Notes under the pieces: generated by a model
Told to the model about the DNA's origin: nothing
Databases searched by the model: none
Seen by the model: only the letters and a program-made list of their open reading frames with translations
In this document: in pieces, positions 27,880 to 37,915 of the stretch
How positions within the stretch are numbered: the stretch's first letter is position 1
Layout of the letters: every line of letters starts with the position of its first letter
DNA from: RHKX01 sp963839535
GTDB lineage: Bacteria; Actinomycetota; Thermoleophilia; Solirubrobacterales; 70-9
Reading direction: 5' to 3'
Length of the DNA stretch: 64,000 nucleotides
Assembly: GCA_963839535.1 (NCBI GenBank)
Contig: CAWIVF010000008.1
Span: 186,001-250,000, forward strand
Position numbers and translations under genes: made by a program

Positions 27880-28926
27880 TTGCCCAGCACCCCCGCCCTC
27901 AGCACCCCCGCCGCCGGCGCGCCCTTCGAGCGCACCACGATCGAGCGCCGTGAGGTCGGCCCCACCGACGTCCTGATCGACGTCAAGTTCTGCGGGATCT
28001 GCCACAGCGACATCCACCAGGCCCACTCCGACTGGGGCGCCGGGATCTTCCCGATGGTCCCCGGCCACGAGATCGCCGGAGTCGTCGCCGAGGTCGGCAG
28101 CGAGGTCGAGGGCTTCTCCGCCGGTGACCGGGTCGGGGTCGGCTGCTTCGTCGACTCCTGCCGCGAGTGCGAGTACTGCGAGGCGGGCGAGGAGCAGTTC
28201 TGCACGAAGGGGGTCGTGCTCACCTACAACGGCAAGGACTACGACGGCGATCCCACCTACGGCGGCTACAGCCGCCAGATCGTCGTCACCGAGCGCTTCG
28301 TCGTCACCATCCCCGACGAGCTCGAGCTGGACGTCGCCGCGCCGCTGCTCTGCGCCGGGATCACGACGTACTCGCCGCTGAAGCGCTGGGGAGCCGGCGA
28401 GGGCAAGCGGGTCGCGGTCGTCGGCATGGGCGGGCTCGGCCACGTCGCCGTCCAGATCGCCCACGCCATGGGCGCCGAGGTGACCGTGCTCAGCCAGACG
28501 CTCGCCAAGGAGGAGGACGGGCGGCGGCTCGGCGCCGACCACTACTACGCGACGAGCGAGAAGGAGACCTTCCGCGAGCTGAGCGGCCGCTTCGACCTGA
28601 TCCTCAACACCGTGTCGGCGAACCTCCCCGTGGACAAGTACCTGCGGATGCTCAGGGTGGACGGGGCGATGGTCAACGTCGGCGTCCCCGCCGACTCCGA
28701 CAGCTACCACGCGTTCTCGCTGATCGGCGGGCGCCGCAGCCTCGCCGGGTCGAGCGTCGGCGGCCTGCCCGAGACGCAGGAGATGCTCGACTTCTGCGCC
28801 GCCAACGGCGTCCAGGCGCAGATCGAGAAGATCGGCGTCGACGAAGTCGACGAGGCCTACGAGCGGATCTCCGCCAGCGACGTCCGCTTCCGCTGCGTGA
28901 TCGACACGGCCACGCTCGACGCGTAG
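27880..28926 (+). CDS. Zinc-dependent alcohol dehydrogenase (cinnamyl/YahK-like)
   Basis: 348-residue medium-chain dehydrogenase that interconverts aldehydes and alcohols with NADP(H). The catalytic zinc ligands are FCGICHSDIH (Cys), PGHEIAG (His-Glu) and the later Cys in LLCAGITTY. The structural zinc cluster is DSCRECEYCEAGEEQFC. The Rossmann motif is VAVVGMGGLGHVAVQIA. The layout matches the CAD/YahK group, including the YGGYS stretch. A TTG start is supported by AGAGGAG. The MFS gene begins 15 bases downstream. Substrate unknown. Confidence 0.92.
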   Translation: MPSTPALSTPAAGAPFERTTIERREVGPTDVLIDVKFCGICHSDIHQAHSDWGAGIFPMVPGHEIAGVVAEVGSEVEGFSAGDRVGVGCFVDSCRECEYCEAGEEQFCTKGVVLTYNGKDYDGDPTYGGYSRQIVVTERFVVTIPDELELDVAAPLLCAGITTYSPLKRWGAGEGKRVAVVGMGGLGHVAVQIAHAMGAEVTVLSQTLAKEEDGRRLGADHYYATSEKETFRELSGRFDLILNTVSANLPVDKYLRMLRVDGAMVNVGVPADSDSYHAFSLIGGRRSLAGSSVGGLPETQEMLDFCAANGVQAQIEKIGVDEVDEAYERISASDVRFRCVIDTATLDA

Positions 28927-28940
28927 GCCCGGAGCTCGGG

Positions 28941-30495
<1,555 letters not shown>

Positions 30496-30602
30496 AGGGT
30501 GCAGACTTTTTGGCTCTGCGGGCCGCTGCCAGACTAGCCACCTGCCGCAGCAGTCAAGAGAGTCGGCTCGCCGGGCGCCCCGGCTACCTACCATCCCGCG
30601 TC

Positions 30603-31685
30603 GTGTCAGTCGCCGCCCCCAAAGCCCCCACCCCGCCGGCGGAGCCCGCCGACCCGTACGCGGAGCTCGCACGGGAGCTCGACGAGGTCGCCGCCTCCGT
30701 CCGCGCCGACCTGGGCGAACGTGACCGCGCCTACATCACCAGGGTGATCGCGGCGCAGCGGCAGCTCGAGCTCGCCGGCCGGGCGCTGCTGATCGCAGCT
30801 CGTTTCAGGCCGGCGGCCGTCGCCGGAACCACCCTGCTCACGCTGGCCAAGGTGCTGGAGAACATGGAGATCGGCCACAACGTCCTGCACGGCCAATGGG
30901 ACTGGATGGGCGACCCGGCCATCAACTCGACCACCTGGGAGTGGGACGCCGCATCGACGTCGCACTCCTGGAAGCACGCCCACAACTTCCAGCACCACAC
31001 CTTCACGAACGTGCTCGGCCGCGACCGGGACCTCGGCTACTCGGCGATGCGGGTGGAGCCCGAGCAGGCCTGGCATCCCATCTACCTGACCCAGCCCGTC
31101 TACTTCTTCCTGATGGCGGCGATCTTCGAGTGGGGGATCGCGCTCTACGACCTCGAGCTCGACGCGGTGCGCCGCGGCGAGAAGTCCCGCGAGATCTCCC
31201 GGGCGGAGGTCAGGGGCCTGCTCACCAAGGCGAGGCGACAGATCGCCAAGGACTACGTCGTGTTCCCGGCGCTCGCGGGGAGGAAGGGCGCCCGGCGGGC
31301 GCTCGCCGGCTCGGTCGTGGCGAACGTGCTGCGCAACGTCTGGGTCCACACGATCGTCTTCTGCGGTCACATCCCCGATCAGGCCGAGACCTTCACCGAG
31401 GAGGAGTACCTGGAGGAGACGCGCGGGGGGTTCTACCGCCGGCAGCTGCTCGGCTCATGCAATCTCGAGGGCAGCCGGGCCTTCCACCTGCTGACCGGCA
31501 ACCTCTCCTTCCAGATCGAGCATCACCTCTTCCCCGACCTGCCGAGCAACCGCTACGCCGAGATCGCTCCCCGCGTGAGGGAGATCTGCGAGCGCCACGG
31601 GCTTCCGTACAACAGCGGTCGCCTCGGCCGTCAGTACCGCTCGGTCCTCAAGCAGGTCTTCCGCCTCGCCCTGCCGGGCGGCTGA
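30603..31685 (+). CDS. Membrane fatty-acid desaturase
   Basis: 360-residue di-iron acyl desaturase. The three His boxes are GHNVLHGQWDW, the HAHNFQHHTF group and QIEHHLFPDLPSN. The Q-x2-HH third box is typical of front-end/linoleoyl-type and actinobacterial DesA3-like acyl desaturases. Hydrophobic segments lie around residues 70-85 and 170-190. It would introduce cis double bonds in membrane acyl chains using electrons from a ferredoxin/reductase not present nearby. The GTG at 30603 is chosen, since upstream ORF codons run into the tRNA promoter region. A strong palindrome follows. Confidence 0.9.
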   Translation: MSVAAPKAPTPPAEPADPYAELARELDEVAASVRADLGERDRAYITRVIAAQRQLELAGRALLIAARFRPAAVAGTTLLTLAKVLENMEIGHNVLHGQWDWMGDPAINSTTWEWDAASTSHSWKHAHNFQHHTFTNVLGRDRDLGYSAMRVEPEQAWHPIYLTQPVYFFLMAAIFEWGIALYDLELDAVRRGEKSREISRAEVRGLLTKARRQIAKDYVVFPALAGRKGARRALAGSVVANVLRNVWVHTIVFCGHIPDQAETFTEEEYLEETRGGFYRRQLLGSCNLEGSRAFHLLTGNLSFQIEHHLFPDLPSNRYAEIAPRVREICERHGLPYNSGRLGRQYRSVLKQVFRLALPGG

Positions 31686-31710
31686 GGAACCCACGGGATC
31701 GCGGCCCGCG

Positions 31711-31738
31711 CCCGCCCGCCGGAGCTCCGGCGGGCGGG
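31711..31738. terminator. Perfect 14-bp palindrome, bidirectional terminator
   Basis: CCCGCCCGCCGGAG at 31711-31724 is followed directly by its exact reverse complement at 31725-31738. It lies between the convergent desaturase (ends 31685) and the secreted-protein gene (ends 31752), where a two-way terminator is expected. There is no T-run on either side. Confidence 0.7.
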
Positions 31739-31751
31739 GTGACTCGGTGCG

Positions 31752-32421
31752 CTACGGGGTCGTGGTCGTCCCCTCCGTCACCGTGACGTAGATGCGCTTC
31801 GTGGACGCGCCCGGCCCGTCGCCGGGGCTCGCCGTGGCGGCCGGGGTGCCGTCGGAGTTGCTGGCGGTGACCACCAGCGCGTTCAGGTTCTTGGCGTTCT
31901 CCGGGGCGCACTCGACGACACCGGGGATCTGACAACGGGAGACGGCGGCCTCGCCGTTCCTGCCGAACTGGTTGCCCATCGTCACGGGGTCCGTGTCGAT
32001 CTGGTTCTGAATCGCGACGGTCGCGGTCAGGCCCTTGCCGACGAGCGACTCGCCCGCGTCGATGTAGGTGTTGGCGTTGGTGTCATAGGCGTCGAGGATC
32101 GTGAAGCCACCCGACTGGTCCTCGATGACTCCCTGCTCGTTGAGCAGCAGCCAGCGGACCTTGAGGTCCTCCGCGTTCGCCCCGTCGACGGTCTCTGCGT
32201 CGCCCGCCGTCGTCGCGTAATTGGCGACCTTCGCCTTCTTCGCGGCCTTCTTGACGGTTGCGAGGGTCCTCTCCTTGATCTGCTTCCCGGTGATCGAGTT
32301 CTTCTTGATGTCGGCGCCGTCGATCTTGGAACCGGCATATGCCGATCCTGCGAGGGCGGCGAACGAGGGCGATGACGGCGACTGCCATCGCCGGTCTGGG
32401 TAGCGCGTTCTTGATGCTCAT
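31752..32421 (-). CDS. Secreted protein of unknown function, KIDGADIKKNSITGKQI type (frameshifted)
   Basis: The signal peptide MSIKNALPRPAMAVAVIAL continues, after a one-base shift near 32365-32370, as FAALAGSAYAGSKIDGADIK. The segment KNSITGKQIKERTLATV, then a central domain (VRWLLLNEQGVIEDQSGG, TYIDAGESLVGK) and a Thr-rich end complete about 222 residues. This N-terminal segment recurs in many exported proteins of Thermoleophilia (from memory, not searched). No enzymatic motif is visible. It probably sits at the cell surface. Confidence 0.68.
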
Positions 32422-32557
32422 CGAGTGGCTCTCCTTGGCTTCCGCCGGAGCGGAGGTTGGTCCTTGACTCCCCTTGCGAGGGACCTACGGGATCCTCCGG
32501 CGGTCAGATCACGGCCGGAGGGTTTAGCCCGCCTCCCGGCGCGGAAACACCGTCTCG

Positions 32558-33125
32558 ATGGAAGAGACGGAGCGAAGCCGGACGGCACTCGTCGTCACCG
32601 ACATGTTCAACCGCTACGACCACGAGGACGGCGAGCGGCTGGCGGAGAGCGCCGCCGAGGTCGTCCCGGTGATCCGCGAGCTGATCGGCGCGGCTCACGA
32701 GGACGAGGACGTCGACGTGATCTACGTCAACGACAACCACGGCGACTGGGACTCCTCGGCCAAGCGCCTGATCGACTCAGCCATGGAGGGGGAGCATCCG
32801 GAGCTGGTCGAGCCGCTCGTTCCCGACGACGGCGACAGCTTCGTGCTCAAGCTGCGTCACAGCATCTTCTACTCGACGCCGCGTGGAGTACCTGCTGCGC
32901 GAACGCGAGGTGAAGCGGCTCGTCCTGGTCGGCCAGGTGACCGAGCAGTGCATCCTCTACAGCGCCCTCGACGGGTACCTGCGCCACTACGAGGTCTGCG
33001 TGCCGCGGGACGCCGTCGCCCACATCGAGCCGCATCTCGCGGAGGCCGCCCTCGAGATGATCGAGCGCAACATGCGCGGCGACATCTGCGACGCAGCCGA
33101 CTGCCTCGGCCGCCGGCCCGACTGA
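32558..33125 (+). CDS. Isochorismatase-like cysteine hydrolase (frameshifted)
   Basis: About 188 residues. The catalytic triad of the family is visible: Asp in ALVVTDMFNRY (residue ~15), Lys in VLKLRHSIFY, and Cys in VLVGQVTEQCILYSALDGY with the preceding cis-peptide region. The frame breaks near 32880-32886 between STP and VEYLLREREVKRL. Members hydrolyse nicotinamide, isochorismate or ureido compounds; the substrate is not clear here. It stands alone between a minus-strand secreted protein and a convergent hypothetical gene. Confidence 0.82.
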
Positions 33126-33138
33126 GTCGGCGCCGTCG

Positions 33139-33837
33139 TCAGGCGGGTGAGGGGCCGGCGCCGTTGACCGGCTGGTCCTCGTCCTCGTCCTCGTCCGCCT
33201 CTTCGTCGTCGGCGTAGAGGCTCTCGGTGGCGATCACGCGCAGGCGGCGGTCCCACAGCTTCACCTCGAGGTAGAGGTCGTCGCCGAAGCCCTGGACCGC
33301 ATCGACCGCGAACAGCGTGAAGCGGCCCTCGTTGACCGCGGCCTGATCGACGACCTCGCCGTCGAGCTCCGCCGTCGCGGCGATCGCTCCGCGGACCAGC
33401 GGGGTGCCCCAGATCAGGGTCACGTCGCCGCCGCGGCCGCCGTCGGCGCGCCACTCGCCGACCACGTCGTCGTTGAGGTCGACCTTCCAGTCGGGGTTCT
33501 CCGCGGCGGTCACGTCGGTGAAGTCGGCGACCGCGATCAGCTCCCCGGGCTCAGCTTCGCCGACGCGCGGGAAGGAGACGTGCCCGAAGAACTCCGGGGC
33601 GACGCCGTCGACCTCCTCGGCACCGAGCCCGGCGGCGGGGATGTACGTCCGGCCGCCCCAGGTCCGCTCCGGGAAGAAGCGCACCGTCTCGAGGTCGAGC
33701 GTCGTGCCCGCGTCGAGCTCGCCGCAGGCGGTCGCGAAGGACTCGCCGAGGCGCTCCTCCCAGCGCCCGTAGGGGCGCGACTCCTGGGCGGTGTCGGCGA
33801 GGAAGCGCGGCAGGGGGCGGGCGACGGGCGGGCTCAT
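33139..33837 (-). CDS. Conserved-looking hypothetical protein, acidic C-terminus
   Basis: 232 residues, no signal peptide or TM helix. A predicted beta-rich body contains TTLDLETVRFFPERTWGGRTYIP, EFFGHVSFPR and GFGDDLYLEVKLWDRRLRVI, ending in a tail of Glu/Asp runs (EEADEDEDED). No recognised family or catalytic motif. Codon use looks like its neighbours and the frame is intact, so it is likely real. It lies 46 bases downstream of the GalT-like gene on the same strand. Confidence 0.6.
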   Translation of the reverse strand: MSPPVARPLPRFLADTAQESRPYGRWEERLGESFATACGELDAGTTLDLETVRFFPERTWGGRTYIPAAGLGAEEVDGVAPEFFGHVSFPRVGEAEPGELIAVADFTDVTAAENPDWKVDLNDDVVGEWRADGGRGGDVTLIWGTPLVRGAIAATAELDGEVVDQAAVNEGRFTLFAVDAVQGFGDDLYLEVKLWDRRLRVIATESLYADDEEADEDEDEDQPVNGAGPSPA

Positions 33838-33883
33838 CGGTCTCGCAGGCTATCTGCCCCGCCCGCCCGGGCTCCGGCGCGCG

Positions 33884-34951
33884 TCAGGCCGCGATCGCTT
33901 CCCGCAGGTCGGCGGCGGCGCGCTCCGGCGGGTAGACGTTGATGTCCACGCCCGTGCCGAGCTCGAAACCCGCCTTGACCGCGAGCCGGGGGACGATGTC
34001 GAGGTGCCATTGGAACTCCTCGGTTCCGCGCGGTGCGGTGCGCAGCCAGAGGTTCAGCGGCACGCCCGCCCCGAAGAGCGCGGTCAGGCCCGCGAGCGCG
34101 CGGTGGAGCATCGCCGCCCCTCGGGTGTCCCGATCGAAGCGCGCCTCGGCGGTGCGGGGGATCAGTCGCATCTCGAACGGCGACCGGGACGCCCACGGGC
34201 AGAGCAGCGCCGCCTCCCCGTCGATCGCGACCAGCCGGTCGCGGCGGCGGACCTCCTCGACCAGGACGTCCTCGAGCAGGTGCCCGCCCATCGTCCGCTG
34301 GTGGTAGGCGTTGTGCCGCTCCCGCTCCCGCGCGACCTCAGCCGGGACGAACGGCAGCGCGTAGAGCTGCGCGTGGCTGTGCTCGAGGGAGGCCCCGGCC
34401 GCGGGGCCCTCGTTGACGATCAGGTGCACCAGCGAGGCCTCGCCCGCGTGGGCGGCGATCCGCGCCCGCCAGGCCGACAGCACCCCTGCGAGCTCCTCGG
34501 CGCCGAGCTCCGCCAGCGCGGTCACGTGCCGGGGCGAGTTGACGATCACCTCGTGGCCGCCCTCCGCCGGGGTGGCGCTGAACAGATCCATGTCGTTGGT
34601 GCGCGACGAGCCCCGCAGCGGATCCGCCGTGCTGCCGAACCCGGACTCCGGCGGCCCTGGGCCCTCGCCGAGGCCCGCGGTCGCACCCGGCTCGGTGAGC
34701 GCCGGATAGAGGTTCGGGACCGCACGCTGCGTCCACCCGGGCGAGTCGGCGTCGCCGCCCCCGGGTCGGTTCGCCCAGACCTCGGGCGGGGTCTTCGCCT
34801 CGCGCCCCTCGCAGAACGGGCAGCTCTCGCGCGCGGCCGGATCGACCTCCGGCACACGGGCGACGAAGGCATCGGGGCGCTCGGCCCGGCCCGGCGCGAG
34901 CAGGGTGCGCAGGCCGGTGAGCTGGTCGATTCGCAGCTCGGGGGCGCTCAT
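33884..34951 (-). CDS. Galactose-1-phosphate uridylyltransferase-like nucleotidyltransferase
   Basis: 355 residues of the GalT branch of the HIT superfamily. The active site is ASLEHSHAQLYALP (H-x-H-x-Q; the second His is the nucleotidylated residue). A zinc-type pair CPFCEG lies near residue 44, with VPNLYPAL, GGHEVIVNSPRH and a C-terminal WHLDIVPRL. Related enzymes transfer UMP or AMP to sugar phosphates; ADP-glucose phosphorylase-like action is as likely as true GalT because no galK or galE is near. The start overlaps the slipin stop by four bases. Confidence 0.83.
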   Translation of the reverse strand: MSAPELRIDQLTGLRTLLAPGRAERPDAFVARVPEVDPAARESCPFCEGREAKTPPEVWANRPGGGDADSPGWTQRAVPNLYPALTEPGATAGLGEGPGPPESGFGSTADPLRGSSRTNDMDLFSATPAEGGHEVIVNSPRHVTALAELGAEELAGVLSAWRARIAAHAGEASLVHLIVNEGPAAGASLEHSHAQLYALPFVPAEVARERERHNAYHQRTMGGHLLEDVLVEEVRRRDRLVAIDGEAALLCPWASRSPFEMRLIPRTAEARFDRDTRGAAMLHRALAGLTALFGAGVPLNLWLRTAPRGTEEFQWHLDIVPRLAVKAGFELGTGVDINVYPPERAAADLREAIAA

Positions 34952-35823
34952 CGCGCCGCCCGGCTCAGACGGTCGGCCTGCCGGCCGCCGGCGTCGTCGC
35001 CCGGCTCCGGCGGCGGCTCGGTCGGCGCTGCCGGCTGAGGCTTCGGCTTCGGCCGGTAGGTCTCGGCGCCGCCGGTGATCTTCGTGAAGGCGGTCATCAG
35101 CTCGATCGGCAGCGGGAAGACGATCGTCGTGTTCTGGTTGACGCCCATCTCGAGCAGCGTCTGCAGGTAGCGGAGCTGGAGCGTCGCCGGGTTCTGGCTG
35201 ATGATGTCGGCGGCGTCGGAGAGCTTCTGGGCGGCCTGGAACTCGCCCTCGGAGCTGATGATCTTGGCCCGCCGCTCACGCTCGGCCTCGGCCTGGCGGG
35301 CGATCGCGCGCTGCATGTCCGGCGGCAGCTCGACGTCCTTGACCTCGACCGTCGAGACCTTGATCCCCCAGGGCTCGGTCTGCTCGTCGATGATCGTCTG
35401 CAGCTCCTGGTTGAGCCGCTCGCGCTCGGCCAGCAGCGCGTCGAGCTCGGCCTTGCCGAGCACCGAGCGCAGCGTGGTCTGCGAGATCTGCGAGGTGGCG
35501 ACGAGGTAGTTCTCGACCTCGGTGATCGCCTTGTCGGGATCGATCACGCGGAAGTAGGCGACGGCGTTCACCCGGACGGTGACGTTGTCCTTGGTGATGA
35601 CCTCCTGCGGCGGGACGTTGAGCGTCACGGTTCGCAGGTCGACGCGGACCATCTGGTCGATCACCGGGATCAGGAAGCGCAGGCCGGGGCCCTTGAGCGC
35701 GATCAGGCGCCCGAGCCGGAAGAGGACGCCGCGCTCGTACTCGCGCAGGATCCGGACGGACGAGGCGAGCAGCAGGAAGAAGACGACGACGAGGGCGCCT
35801 ACGACCAAGAGTGCTACTTCCAT
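34948..35823 (-). CDS. SPFH-domain slipin (stomatin-like) membrane protein
   Basis: 291 residues. The N-terminal hydrophobic hairpin (LLVVGALVVVFFLLLASSV) anchors it to the membrane. An SPFH domain follows (VLFRLGRLIALKGPGLRFLIPVID, VTVRVNAVAYFRVIDP), then the coiled region QRAIARQAEAERERRAKIIS and a Pro-rich tail. Slipins oligomerise in membrane microdomains and are classic partners of NfeD/STOPP proteases. Here the NfeD gene ends four bases upstream, supporting that pairing. Confidence 0.93.
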   Translation of the reverse strand: MEVALLVVGALVVVFFLLLASSVRILREYERGVLFRLGRLIALKGPGLRFLIPVIDQMVRVDLRTVTLNVPPQEVITKDNVTVRVNAVAYFRVIDPDKAITEVENYLVATSQISQTTLRSVLGKAELDALLAERERLNQELQTIIDEQTEPWGIKVSTVEVKDVELPPDMQRAIARQAEAERERRAKIISSEGEFQAAQKLSDAADIISQNPATLQLRYLQTLLEMGVNQNTTIVFPLPIELMTAFTKITGGAETYRPKPKPQPAAPTEPPPEPGDDAGGRQADRLSRAAR

Positions 35824-35826
35824 CGA

Positions 35827-37172
35827 TCAGTTCCCTTCCGTTGTGTTGCCGGCCGCTTCGTCGGGCTCGTCCTCGAGGGCGCTCACCGACAGGGTCAGGC
35901 CGTCCACCGCCTCGATCCTGACTCTATACCCGGCCTCGATCGGGGCCTCGGCCGCGCTCGGCGCGCGCTCGCCAGAGGGCACCCGCGACGAAGACCTGGC
36001 CGACCGGGTCGAGGGCGGTCCGCACCCGGCCGATCGAGCCGACGAGGTTCTCCTCCCCCGTGGCCACCGGGCGCCGCCGCGCCGCCAGCACCTTCCGGCC
36101 GACCAGGATCGAGCAGGCCGCCGAGCACGAGCGCCATGGACGATCACGAGCACCGGGCTGATCTCGGTCGCCCCCGTCGTCCTCGTCGAACAGGAGCAGG
36201 CCGCCGGCGATCAGCGCCCCGACCCCGGCGACTCCGAGCAGACCTCCGGTGGGCAGGTGGGCCTCGGCGACGATCAGGACGAAGGCGAGGATCAGGAGGA
36301 CGACGCCGATCGCCTCGACCGGCAGCTGCAGCCGCGCCGATCATCCCGAGCAGGAGCGAGAGGCCGCCGACGGCGCCGGGGACGATCGCCCCGGCGAGAA
36401 CGCCTCGAGCGCGATCCCGACCATCCCGACGAGGAGCAGCAGGAAGACGACGTTCGGGTTGACGAGGATCTGCAGGACCTCGTAGTGCAGGGGCGTGTCG
36501 CGCTCCTCGATCGTCAGCCCCTCGGTGTCGAGGGTCGTCGCCTTCGGCCCCTGCACCTCGAAGCCGTCGAGCTGGGCGAGGAGGTCGTCCTCGTCCGCGG
36601 CGACCAGGTCGATCAGGCCGGCCTCCAGCGCCTCGGCGGCGGTGACGTTGGTCGCCTCGCGGACCATCTGCTCGGCCAGGTCGGGGTTGCGTCCATGGCT
36701 CGTCGCGAGCGCGCGCACGTAGGCGGAGGCGTCGTTGGTGATCTTGCGGCCGAGGGTCTCGCCGAGGTCGTCCCCCGTGCTCGTGATCGGCGAGGCCGAG
36801 CCGATGTTGGTCTCGGGCGCCATCGCCGCGACGTCGGCCGCCTGGGTGACGAAGACGCCGGCCGAGCCCGCCCGGGACCCGTTCGGCGAGACGTAGACGA
36901 CGACCGGCATCGGGGCGGCGACGATGTCCTTGACGATGTCGCGCATCGAGGTGTCCGAGCCGCCGGGCGTGTCGAGGCGGATGATCGCCAGCGGCGCGTC
37001 CTCTTCGGCTGCATCCTCGAGGGCGGTCCCGATCCAACCCGAGGTCGCCGGGGAGATCTCGCCGCTGAGCTCGATCGAGGGCACGGTCCGCTCTTCCTGC
37101 GCGCCGGCCGGGGCGGCGAGCAGCGCCGCGGCCAGCGATCAGGAGGGCTGCTGCGAGGCAGCGACGGATCAC
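35827..37172 (-). CDS. NfeD-type membrane serine protease (STOPP) (several frameshifts)
   Basis: ClpP-like protease domain plus TM domain plus C-terminal OB fold. The N-terminal signal is VIRRCLAAALLIAG from GTG 37172. The protease part reads SIELSGEISPATSGWIG, LAIIRLDTPGGSD, and the nucleophile region SPNGSRAGSAGVFV. TM helices (VVFLLLLVGMVGIALEAF and others) follow, then the NfeD OB fold ending EAGYRVRIEAVDGLTLSV. Frame changes occur near 37135, 36400, 36335, 36150 and 35985. It cleaves hydrophobic C-terminal segments of slipins in studied archaeal homologues. GTGA overlap with the thioredoxin-like gene. Confidence 0.82.
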
Positions 37173-37756
37173 GCCGCCCCCAATGCGAACTCCTCGATGT
37201 CGGCGTCGAGCTCCTCGGTGCTCGCGTAGGGCCCGTACTTGACGTGCACGACCTCGCCCTCGCCGTCGAGGAAGACGGTGTGCGGCTGGCCGATCAGGCT
37301 CGGCTCGATCTCGCGAGCGAGGTCGTAGCCGGGGTCGGCGAAGCTCGGGTACGGCATCGGGTGATCGCTGAGGAACGTCTCGGCGGCGGCCTGGGTGTCG
37401 CTCACGTCCAGCCCCATGAAGGCGACCTCGTCGAGGTGCTCGGCCGCCGCGTCCTGGAGATGGGGAAGCTCGGCGCGGCAGGGACCGCACCATGAGGCCC
37501 AGAGGTTCAGCACCACCGGGTAGCCGCTGACGGAGGCGAGCGACGCCTCGTAGTCGTCGCCCGGGAGCACCTCGCCCGCATCCTCGTAGTACGTCGCCAG
37601 CTCCGGCGGGGCCGCGTCGAGGGCCTTGCTGAAGTCGGGCGCGTCGGCGGCGGCGCCGGGATCGACCGCCTCGTCCTCGCCGGAGCCGCAGGCGGCGAGC
37701 ACGACCGCGCAGAGGGCCGCGGTCGCAAACGTTCGGATTCGGGGCTGGTTGCTCAT
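37169..37756 (-). CDS. TlpA/ResA-like thiol-disulfide lipoprotein
   Basis: 195 residues. The lipoprotein signal is TAALCAVVLAACG. A thioredoxin fold has the redox motif LWASWCGPCRAELPHLQ, VAFMGLDVSDTQAAAETFL and the cis-Pro region LIGQPHTVFLDGEG. Such proteins reduce apocytochrome c Cys pairs or other exported disulfides. It heads the TlpA-NfeD-slipin-GalT operon; ccm genes lie 10 kb away rather than next to it. The ATG at 37756 is chosen because upstream frame lacks a signal peptide. Confidence 0.9.
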   Translation of the reverse strand: MSNQPRIRTFATAALCAVVLAACGSGEDEAVDPGAAADAPDFSKALDAAPPELATYYEDAGEVLPGDDYEASLASVSGYPVVLNLWASWCGPCRAELPHLQDAAAEHLDEVAFMGLDVSDTQAAAETFLSDHPMPYPSFADPGYDLAREIEPSLIGQPHTVFLDGEGEVVHVKYGPYASTEELDADIEEFALGAA

Positions 37757-37785
37757 AACGCCTGCGGTTGGTGCTTTAATGGTCA

Positions 37786-37812
37786 GGCGGCCTTGGGGAC
37801 TCACAGGCCGCC
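37786..37812. repeat. Inverted repeat in the divergent TlpA/helicase gap
   Basis: GGCGGCCT (37786-37793) and AGGCCGCC (37805-37812), perfect 8-bp arms with an 11-base loop. It lies in the 159-base gap between two divergent genes, so it may be an operator or a 5' UTR hairpin. Nothing else recognisable stands out in this gap. Confidence 0.35.
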
Positions 37813-37915
37813 GAGGCCACGGCAGAGCGACTTTTCGGCCGTACCGCCTCGTCTCACCGAGCTTACTGCGCCCGCATGTCCGTCCTGGACCCACGGCGCA
37901 GCCCGCAGCCTTTCG

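Noticed and set aside
37757..37915. Possible riboswitch in the divergent gap
   Set aside because: Only one GC hairpin is present; no conserved riboswitch core could be recognised.
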